DNA from: Candidatus Aenigmatarchaeota archaeon | GTDB taxonomy: Archaea; Aenigmatarchaeota; Aenigmatarchaeia; CG10238-14 | Length of the DNA stretch: 5,130 nucleotides | Assembly: GCA_017610225.1 (NCBI GenBank) | Contig: JAFCCM010000096.1 | Location: forward strand, 1 to 5,130 | Direction: 5' to 3' | In this document: positions 1-5,130 of the stretch, piece by piece | Layout: every line of letters starts with the position of its first letter | Position numbering within the stretch: the stretch's first letter is position 1 | Notes under the pieces: model-generated | Told to the model about the DNA's origin: nothing | What the model saw: only the letters and a program-made list of their open reading frames with translations | Database searches by the model: none | Translations under genes and position numbers: made by a program

Positions 1-573
1 GATTATGAAACTTTGAAAAAAATGAAAGAAGCAGGATGTCGTTTATTATGTGTTGGTTTTGAATCACCAACTCAAGAAGTATTGAATAGCATAAAGAAAG
101 GTACTACAAAAAATGCTCAGATAGATTTTATGGAAAATTGTAATAAACTTGGGTTATTGGTCAATGGTTGTTTTATACTTGGTCTTCCTGGAGACACAAA
201 AGAAACTATAGGAAGAACAATTGAATTCACAAAACTATTAAATCCAGACACAGCCCAATTTTATCCACTAATGGTTTACCCTGGTCTAGCTGCATATGAG
301 TGGGTAAAACAAAAAGGTTATTTAACAACAGAAGATTATTCAAAATGGCTAACAAAAGAAGGTTGGCATAATTGTGTTATTGATAGACCAGGTTTGTCTG
401 GAGAAGAATTAGTCAAAATGTGTGATCAGGCAAGATTAGAATTTTATCTCAGACCAGCGTATTTTTTTAAAAGATTAAAATTATTATCAAAAGGAAAAGG
501 TGAAATAAAAAGAATTTTTAAGGCAAGTAATGCATTCTTTAAATATATCTTGGCTATGAGTGAAAAAAAATGA
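1..573 (+). CDS. BchE-like radical SAM protein, C-terminal part (5' end outside window)
   Basis: The reading frame is open from the first base, so this is the last 190 residues of a longer protein. The TTG at 13 lies inside a conserved helix and is not the start. Visible residue 1 aligns with about residue 295 of the paralogue at 3792, so some 294 residues should be missing: a cobalamin-binding-like domain and the CxxxCxxC [4Fe-4S] motif. What remains is the second half of the radical SAM barrel: KKMKEAGCR (6-14), VGFES (18-22), IKKG (31-34) and the glycine-rich GCFILGLPGDT (56-66). After that comes the family tail with WVKQKGYL, a W/Y-rich stretch and EFYLRP, then a basic C-terminus. Members of this family carry out radical methylations, cyclisations and rearrangements, often on lipids or natural products; the substrate here is unknown. 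It heads a probable operon and overlaps the next gene by ATGA. The family call is firm, the reaction is not. Confidence 0.93.
   Translation, partial: DYETLKKMKEAGCRLLCVGFESPTQEVLNSIKKGTTKNAQIDFMENCNKLGLLVNGCFILGLPGDTKETIGRTIEFTKLLNPDTAQFYPLMVYPGLAAYEWVKQKGYLTTEDYSKWLTKEGWHNCVIDRPGLSGEELVKMCDQARLEFYLRPAYFFKRLKLLSKGKGEIKRIFKASNAFFKYILAMSEKK
14..35 (+). repeat. Left copy of a 22-bp exact direct repeat within the radical SAM paralogues
   Basis: This stretch, encoding KKMKEAG and flanking bases, is identical to 4687-4708. It marks the best-conserved DNA between the two paralogous genes and reflects shared ancestry or conversion; it is not a mobile-element end. Confidence 0.8.
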
Positions 574-1100
574 AAGTGTTAGATATAGGTTGTGGTCGTT
601 GGAAAACTAAAGGGGCTATAGGTGTTGATATTGTTCCATCTAAAGGTGTCAATGTTATATGTGATTTGAATAAATCTCCATATCCATTTTTGGATGAAAG
701 TGTAGACAAAATTACGTGTTTTGAAGTAATAGAACATTTGAAAAATTATAAAGTTATTTTAAAAGAATTTCATCGCATTTTAAAAAATAATGGAGAATTA
801 AGATTATCAACAAATAACGTCAACTCATTAATAAATCGGTTATTTAAGACTTATGAGCACAAAGGTTTAGACCCAGAATCTCCAGGAACACACAAACACC
901 TTTTTACTATTTCGGAATTAAAGAATCTTATCGAGAGTAATAAATTTAGAATTATTGAAACAAAAATGCTTCCATTTCCATGCAGTTATGAACATAAAAA
1001 ATTAAGAAAAATTTTGAATCCTTTAAGAAACAATTTAAATCGTATATTACCAAATTCCCTCAGAGAAAGAACATTTATTATTGCTAAAAATATAAGATGA
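570..1100 (+). CDS. Small class I SAM-dependent methyltransferase (Methyltransf_11-like)
   Basis: A 176-residue Rossmann-fold methyltransferase that should transfer the methyl group of S-adenosylmethionine; the acceptor is unknown. Visible motifs are motif I LDIGCG (residues 4-9), the acidic residue ending strand 2 in GVDI (D20), CDLNKSPYPF with D32, the FEVIEHL segment (51-57), and NNGELRLST with the turn before strand 5. A THKHLFTISEL segment follows, often seen in methyltransferases of surface-glycan loci. Motif I begins at residue 4, so there is no N-terminal cap, and the protein is shorter than the usual 200-250 residues. The ATG at 570 overlaps the previous stop as ATGA, which points to translational coupling, and motif I leaves little room for another start. 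The next gene begins 4 bp after the stop. No membrane segment is seen. An O- or N-methylation of a sugar or lipid head group is an inference from the neighbours. Confidence 0.92.
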   Translation: MKVLDIGCGRWKTKGAIGVDIVPSKGVNVICDLNKSPYPFLDESVDKITCFEVIEHLKNYKVILKEFHRILKNNGELRLSTNNVNSLINRLFKTYEHKGLDPESPGTHKHLFTISELKNLIESNKFRIIETKMLPFPCSYEHKKLRKILNPLRNNLNRILPNSLRERTFIIAKNIR

Positions 1101-1104
1101 TAAA

Positions 1105-2103
1105 ATGCCATCCAAAAAAATATCTGTAATAATTCCCGCATATAATGCAGAAGAAATAATTAGTAGAACTATAAAAGCAGTTATCTCTCAAAATTTTTCC
1201 CCAAAAGATTATGAAATTATTGTTGTTAATGATGGATCAAAAGATAATACAAAGAGAATTGTTTCTAGATTCAAAGATGTTAAATTAGTCAATATAGTTC
1301 ATGGTGGTGCTGCTAAAGCGAGAAATTCTGGTGTTGTAAATTCAAAAGGGGATATAGTTGCATTCACCGATGCTGGTTGTATACCAAAGAAAAATTGGAT
1401 AAAAGAATTGATAAAACCATTCAAGGATGAAAATATTGTTGGTGTTTCAGGAACATATGATACACTAAATAAGGAAAGTTTAATTGCAAGATTTTTTGGA
1501 TATGAAATAGAACAAAGGCATAAAAAAATGAAAAAACTCAAGGAGATAGATTTTGTAGGAACATATAATTGTGCATACAGAAAATCAATTTTTATGGAAT
1601 TAAATGGGTTTAGTGAATCTTTTGGTCATAAAAAGAAAGCAGTCGCGAATGCGGAAGATCCTGAGTTTTCTTTTAGAATGAAAAAAAAAGGTTATAGAAT
1701 TGTTTTCCAACCAAAAGCTATTGTCTCGGGTGATCATCCAGATACATTATGGAAATATCTGATGAAAAAAAAGAGTAGAGCATACTGGAAAGTTTTGCTT
1801 TACAAAAAACATCCTCTAAAAACATTTGGAGATGCTTATACTCCTAAGACACTATTCCCACAAATTCTTTTAACAGGAATATTTATGGTTTCTATTTTTT
1901 TGAGTATTTTTGAGTTTAAATTATTTTATTTATCTCTGTTATCTCTATTTTTATCTCTAGCATTAAATTTAAATTTTTATAGATTTGTTTGGAAAAAAGA
2001 GAGAAAAGTAGCTTTATTTTCACCTGTAATTTTTCTATTGAGAAATATATTTTCAGTATTTGGTATATCTCATGGTATAATTGATTTCTTTTCCAAAAAG
2101 TAA
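1105..2103 (+). CDS. Family 2 glycosyltransferase with C-terminal membrane anchor
   Basis: A 332-residue inverting GT-A glycosyltransferase that should move a sugar from a nucleotide-sugar to an acceptor at the inner membrane face. The N-terminal nucleotide-binding core shows VIIPAYNAE (8-16), VVNDGSKDNT (40-49, D43), AKARNSG (70-76) and FTDAGC (87-92). D89 sits at the metal-binding position, but the usual last Asp of DxD is Gly. EDPEF (184-188) carries the likely catalytic acid (the ED motif), and KKKSRAYWK stands where many GT2 enzymes have Q/RxxRW. From about residue 253 the sequence is hydrophobic, with two membrane helices (about 253-271 and 273-291) and perhaps a third (about 304-325) before a KK end. 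The ATG at 1105 lies 4 bp after the methyltransferase stop, just behind GATGAT (1096-1101), a near match to the GGTGAT Shine-Dalgarno core. It is probably the third gene of the operon. Donor and acceptor cannot be read from the sequence. Confidence 0.94.
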   Translation: MPSKKISVIIPAYNAEEIISRTIKAVISQNFSPKDYEIIVVNDGSKDNTKRIVSRFKDVKLVNIVHGGAAKARNSGVVNSKGDIVAFTDAGCIPKKNWIKELIKPFKDENIVGVSGTYDTLNKESLIARFFGYEIEQRHKKMKKLKEIDFVGTYNCAYRKSIFMELNGFSESFGHKKKAVANAEDPEFSFRMKKKGYRIVFQPKAIVSGDHPDTLWKYLMKKKSRAYWKVLLYKKHPLKTFGDAYTPKTLFPQILLTGIFMVSIFLSIFEFKLFYLSLLSLFLSLALNLNFYRFVWKKERKVALFSPVIFLLRNIFSVFGISHGIIDFFSKK

Positions 2104-2107
2104 CATC

Positions 2108-3712
2108 TTAATATTTTACTTCATAAACAATATTTCCGTCGCACCCACCTGCTTGCAAACATTCTTGTAATCCAGGTCCATTTTCGAATATTTTTACAAA
2201 ATGATCTGGGTTATTTTCTAGGAATTGAACAAATTCTACTGTATATTTTTCAGACATTGGTCTGTCACTCATGCTAAATTTCTGAATAAAAATATGTGTT
2301 ACCCCATATAATTTTGTTTTGTTTAATGTGTAATTAACATCTGTACTTAATGCAATATCAACGATATTCCCAGTTACATTCCTCTGACAATTATAGACAG
2401 CTCTACTTGACCATACTGTCATTACAACTGAATCTTTTGGTGTATTTTCTTTTATCCAATCACATGCTTCGAAGTATGTTGGAGAAAATTGTTTTACTTG
2501 TAGCATAACATCTGTTTTTTGTTTTAGATTAAGAAAACTCATTACTATGACAAATATAAAAACTAATAGAGCAAATTGTTTCAGATATTTTTTAATAAAC
2601 TTATAAATTTCTGCAAAGTATCTCCCAACAACAACTGATATTATTGGTACCCATGCTAATGTGTATCTAGCTGTATCTTCTGCTCTTCCAAATATACCTT
2701 GTGCCAATAGTGGAAGTAAACTCAAAAAAACTAAGAGAGTCAGAATATCAGTTTCATCTTTTTTTGTAAACATTAAAATCAAACCAGAAATAAAACCAAA
2801 GGTGACTAACCATATAGAACCATATGCAAAATTTAGATAATTCATTAAACCCATTCCAAGAACTCCAGCTTCTGAACCAACTTGTTCTGTTCTTTCTGTG
2901 AATTTTTTATCAGGTTCAATCCCCCCTACAATACAATCATCTTTTTCTATAAATGGGAATGGAAAACCACATATTGGAGTTTTATAATAGTATAAACTTC
3001 TTAAGAAAAATGTGCTTGGTATCAATAATAAAATCAGAACAAAAATAGAGTATTTTTTAATTAAAATTTGTAAATTTTTCTTTTTAAATAATTCATATAG
3101 AAACACCAAAATAACAAACACATAGGCTGCTATTCCTGGGAGTTTAGTCAAAAGAGAAAATGAACAAAATACTGCAGAAAGATAAAAATATTTTTTTTCA
3201 TCTTTTTTGAGGGCTAATAACAATGTAAATACAAATAATGAAAAATAAAATGTAAGCATAACATCTGTATAAAGAAGGACAGAATATGTAACAAATGATG
3301 GAATACTTACTGATACTACACTTGCGATAAAACCTACTTCTTTGTTATAGAGTTGTTTAACTAAAAGATAAACAGATAATCCAGTGAAAAATGCAATGAT
3401 TGGTGGTAACAGTTTCCCCAAAAATTCATGAAATCCAAATATTAAATAAAATCCAGCTTCTGTTAAATTCCAAAGTGGTGGTCTTCCAAAACCAGACTTT
3501 TCAATACCATTTCCATAGAATGGCATCCATGCAAAATAATCCCTTTCTTGTGCAAACCATTGGGCTGTTCTTGTGTGAAAGCCTTCATCACCAAAGTTGA
3601 TAGGAGTTTTTATCGTGACTCTAGCTGTGAGAAATAACACTAGACCTAAAAAAACTATAAGAATTAATAATTCAGGTTTTTTAATTTCTATACTAATTTC
3701 CTTTTCAGCCAA
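2108..3712 (-). CDS. Multi-pass GT-C glycosyltransferase, ArnT/PMT (GT39/GT83) type, TTG start
   Basis: A 534-residue membrane protein, close to the roughly 550 residues usual for ArnT. GT-C enzymes transfer a sugar from a polyprenyl-phosphate carrier to a lipid, protein or glycan on the outer membrane face. A first membrane helix (about 15-30) leads to an outer loop with NFGDEGFH (D42-E43, the acidic pair of this superfamily) and GRPPLW (76-81). YTDVM (148-152) carries D150, placed like the second conserved Asp of ArnT. GRAEDTARYT (342-351) has R343 and R349. About nine or ten membrane helices run to residue 396. A soluble outer C-terminal domain (about 400-534) has C417, C442, C518 and C524, and sequons at N445, N460 and N464. 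The start codon is TTG: a TAA stop lies 15 bases upstream in frame, AAAGGT (3719-3724) sits 6 bases before the TTG, and the first in-frame ATG is only at residue 63. It is convergent with the GT2 gene. The transferred sugar is unknown. Confidence 0.93.
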   Translation of the reverse strand: MAEKEISIEIKKPELLILIVFLGLVLFLTARVTIKTPINFGDEGFHTRTAQWFAQERDYFAWMPFYGNGIEKSGFGRPPLWNLTEAGFYLIFGFHEFLGKLLPPIIAFFTGLSVYLLVKQLYNKEVGFIASVVSVSIPSFVTYSVLLYTDVMLTFYFSLFVFTLLLALKKDEKKYFYLSAVFCSFSLLTKLPGIAAYVFVILVFLYELFKKKNLQILIKKYSIFVLILLLIPSTFFLRSLYYYKTPICGFPFPFIEKDDCIVGGIEPDKKFTERTEQVGSEAGVLGMGLMNYLNFAYGSIWLVTFGFISGLILMFTKKDETDILTLLVFLSLLPLLAQGIFGRAEDTARYTLAWVPIISVVVGRYFAEIYKFIKKYLKQFALLVFIFVIVMSFLNLKQKTDVMLQVKQFSPTYFEACDWIKENTPKDSVVMTVWSSRAVYNCQRNVTGNIVDIALSTDVNYTLNKTKLYGVTHIFIQKFSMSDRPMSEKYTVEFVQFLENNPDHFVKIFENGPGLQECLQAGGCDGNIVYEVKY

Positions 3713-3718
3713 ATAACT

Positions 3719-3724
3719 ACCTTT
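3719..3724 (-). promoter_or_regulatory. Ribosome binding site that fixes the TTG start of the GT-C gene
   Basis: On the minus strand AAAGGT ends 6 bases before the TTG whose first base is 3712. Just upstream an in-frame TAA (3725-3727) closes the frame, so no other start lies between. This decides the start in favour of TTG over any later codon, and it keeps the first membrane helix and the DE loop in the product. Confidence 0.6.
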
Positions 3725-3746
3725 TTAATTTTATTATCAAATAAAT

Positions 3747-3769
3747 AAAGATTATAAACTTTAATCTTT
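3747..3769. repeat. 8-bp perfect inverted repeat in the divergent promoter (possible operator)
   Basis: AAAGATTA (3747-3754) and TAATCTTT (3762-3769) are exact reverse complements separated by 7 bases, and the left arm overlaps the TATA-like element. A regulator bound here could control both divergent genes. The right arm runs into six T residues (3767-3772), which makes it look like a weak terminator on the plus strand, but no plus-strand gene ends just before it. In sequence this AT-rich a repeat of this size can arise by chance. Confidence 0.35.
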
Positions 3770-3780
3770 TTTAGATTTAT

Positions 3781-3784
3781 AGGT
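3781..3784 (+). promoter_or_regulatory. Ribosome binding site of the rightward radical SAM gene
   Basis: AGGT lies 7 bases before the ATG at 3792 and matches part of the GGAGGTGAT complement of the 16S rRNA tail. The match is short, but it is the only G-rich word in this leader. Confidence 0.5.
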
Positions 3785-3791
3785 AATATAG

Positions 3792-5130
3792 ATGAAAGTA
3801 TTATTACTAAACCCACCACACAAATTAAAAATAAGTAGAGATAGTCGTTGGCCTGAACATACAAAAAGTGGGACGTTGTATTTCCCTTTCTGGTTATCTT
3901 ATGCAGCAGGAGTTCTTTTAGAAAATAATCATGAAGTTTTGTTGATAGATGCTATTGCAAAAGAATGGAATTTTAATGAAACAATTAAAGAAATCAAAAT
4001 ATTCAAACCATCACTTTTAGTAATGGAAACAACTACACCTACGATTTATAGCGATATAAGATTTTTAGATAGATTAAAAAGAAAATTACCAAAAATTAAG
4101 ACAGTTCTTGTTGGTACTCATGTAAGTGCATTACCAGAAGAGACATTGAAACTTTCAAAATCAATTGATTTCATAGCCAGGCGAGAATATGATTATACAG
4201 TTTTAGATTTGGCGAATACGTTAGAAAAAAATGGAAATGTTACAAAAATAGATGGAATATCTTACAGAAAAGGAAAAAAAATATTTCACAATAAAGACAG
4301 AGAATTTATACAAGATTTAGACGAACTTCCATTTGTTTCAAAAATATATAAGAAATTTTTAAATATCAAAGATTATCGTTACTCTTTGGCTCAGCATCCT
4401 ATGATACAAATATGGTCTTCAAGAGGTTGTCCAAACAGATGTACATTTTGTCAAATACCACAAGTTTTCATGAACAGAATATTTAGGGCAAGAAGTCCAG
4501 AAAATTTTGTTGACGAATTAGAATGGATAAAAAATAATTTATCTGAAATCAAGGAAGTGTTTATAGAAGATGATACTTTTACAATTGACAAAAAAAGAGT
4601 TAAAAAGATTTGTGAATTGATCAAGAAGAGAAAATTAAAATTAACATGGTCTACTAATGTCCGTGCAGATTTACCTTATAATCTTATGAAAAAAATGAAA
4701 GAAGCAGGGTGCCGTATGTTAATAGTTGGTTACGAATCAGGAAACCAAAAAATACTTAACAACATTAAAAAGGGAATAACACTAGAAATGGCAGAAAAAT
4801 TTACAATGGATGCTAAAAAAGCTGATTTGAAGATATTTGGATGTTTTATGATTGGACTACCAGGTGATACAAAAAAAACTGTTGAAGAAACCTTTGAGTT
4901 TGCTAAAAAACTTAACCCTGACATGGCTTTTTTTCAACATGCTGTGCCTTTCCCAGGAACTGAACTTTACAATTGGGTCAAGGAAAATGGTTATTTAGTT
5001 GCAAAAGATTGGGATAACTGGTTAGATAAAAATGGTCAATTAGATTGTATTATTAGTTATCCTTGGTTGACTAATGAAGAAATCAGAAGACTAAAGGATA
5101 AATTTTCAATTAAATTCTACTTATCGCTTA
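3792..5130 (+). CDS. Cobalamin-binding-like radical SAM protein, BchE-like (3' end outside window)
   Basis: An ATG start and 446 codons run open to the right edge. Compared with the paralogue at the left edge, about 45 residues are missing. Residues 1 to about 140 form a Rossmann-like domain of the B12-binding type: MKVLLLNPP, FPFWLSYAAGVL, HEVLLIDA, VLVGTHVSALPEET (105-118) and FIARREYDYT. The radical SAM domain follows, with C213, C217 and C220 in RGCPNRCTFC binding the [4Fe-4S] cluster. Then come IEDDTF, TWSTNVRADL, KEAGCRMLIVGYES and GCFMIGLPGDT. The DxHxxG motif of the cobalamin lower ligand is absent, as in a number of BchE-like proteins, so cofactor use is uncertain. The reaction would start with a 5'-deoxyadenosyl radical; methylation, cyclisation or rearrangement are all possible. 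AGGT at 3781-3784, 7 bases before the ATG, supports the start. The gene diverges from the GT-C gene. Confidence 0.95.
   Translation, partial: MKVLLLNPPHKLKISRDSRWPEHTKSGTLYFPFWLSYAAGVLLENNHEVLLIDAIAKEWNFNETIKEIKIFKPSLLVMETTTPTIYSDIRFLDRLKRKLPKIKTVLVGTHVSALPEETLKLSKSIDFIARREYDYTVLDLANTLEKNGNVTKIDGISYRKGKKIFHNKDREFIQDLDELPFVSKIYKKFLNIKDYRYSLAQHPMIQIWSSRGCPNRCTFCQIPQVFMNRIFRARSPENFVDELEWIKNNLSEIKEVFIEDDTFTIDKKRVKKICELIKKRKLKLTWSTNVRADLPYNLMKKMKEAGCRMLIVGYESGNQKILNNIKKGITLEMAEKFTMDAKKADLKIFGCFMIGLPGDTKKTVEETFEFAKKLNPDMAFFQHAVPFPGTELYNWVKENGYLVAKDWDNWLDKNGQLDCIISYPWLTNEEIRRLKDKFSIKFYLSL
4687..4708 (+). repeat. Right copy of the 22-bp exact direct repeat
   Basis: Identical to 14-35 and in the same codon position of the paralogous gene. 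Beyond it the two genes differ at many third positions, so the duplication is not recent over its whole length. Confidence 0.8.

Larger units (their letters stand above)
3713..3791. promoter_or_regulatory. Divergent promoter region with a shared TATA-like element
   Basis: This 79-bp gap is the only stretch between genes longer than a few bases, and both flanking genes read away from it, so it must hold both promoters. It is nearly all A and T. TTATAAA at 3752-3758 reads as a TATA-like box in both directions because its TTATAA core is palindromic. From it the rightward ATG is about 35 bases away and the leftward TTG about 40. A start of transcription 25 or so bases from an archaeal TATA box would leave short leaders that still contain the AGGT motifs. 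In such AT-rich sequence TATA-like words are common, so the exact box is tentative, while the promoter role of the gap is well supported by gene orientation. Confidence 0.55.

Noticed and set aside
13..30. TTG at 13 as the start of a short independent protein
   Set aside because: The frame is open back to base 1 and the residues before it (DYET) continue the alignment with the paralogue, so the gene simply enters from the left.
1299..1541. An 80-residue open frame on the minus strand inside the GT2 gene
   Set aside because: It lies opposite a clearly conserved GT2 core, has no start signal and resembles no protein; it is a shadow frame.
3400..3600. A 66-residue plus-strand open frame inside the GT-C gene
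   Set aside because: It is antisense to the conserved DE and RPP region of the glycosyltransferase and shows no domain or ribosome binding site.
3747..3772. Rho-independent terminator on the plus strand
   Set aside because: The stem is almost all A-T and no plus-strand gene ends near it; both neighbours start here, so a promoter element is more likely.
14..4708. Mobile element bounded by the 22-bp direct repeats
   Set aside because: Both copies encode the same conserved protein motif in paralogous genes, with no transposase, terminal inverted repeats or target duplications.
4730..4924. A 64-residue minus-strand open frame inside the right radical SAM gene
   Set aside because: It is antisense to the conserved GLPGDT region; its apparent length comes from the codon bias of the real gene.

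Overview
The window is AT-rich (roughly 30% GC by eye), fully packed with genes, and reads as part of a cell-surface glycan or lipid-modification locus. AGA is the main Arg codon and ATA is common for Ile. There are short AGGT-type Shine-Dalgarno matches, a TATA-like element in the only real intergenic gap, and a Cys-containing tail on the membrane glycosyltransferase. Together these suggest an uncultivated archaeon of the DPANN type (Woesearchaeota/Pacearchaeota-like). That is an inference from style; nothing here is a taxonomic marker, and a low-GC candidate bacterium is not excluded.

Layout: positions 1-573 hold the C-terminal part of a BchE-like radical SAM protein whose start lies off the left edge. 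It overlaps by ATGA (570-573) with a small class I SAM-dependent methyltransferase (570-1100). Four bases later comes a family 2 glycosyltransferase with a C-terminal membrane anchor (1105-2103). These three look like one operon. Facing them, with only 4 bp between stop codons, is a multi-pass GT-C glycosyltransferase of the ArnT/PMT type (2108-3712, minus strand), which starts at TTG. A 79-bp divergent intergenic region (3713-3791) separates it from a second radical SAM protein with an N-terminal cobalamin-binding-like domain (3792 to the right edge, incomplete). This second protein is a paralogue of the first, about half identical over the shared region.

How the genes may work together: the soluble or anchored GT2 would transfer a sugar on the cytoplasmic face. 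The GT-C enzyme would use a polyprenyl-phosphate-linked sugar on the outer face. The methyltransferase and the two radical SAM enzymes would modify the glycan, its lipid carrier or a membrane lipid. No substrate can be named from sequence alone.

No RNA gene, CRISPR array, insertion sequence or integrase is visible. The most interesting points are the two radical SAM paralogues bracketing the glycosyltransferases, the loss of the usual cobalamin-ligating histidine motif, an inverted repeat over the TATA-like element, and an A8 tract that could fuse the first radical SAM protein to the methyltransferase.
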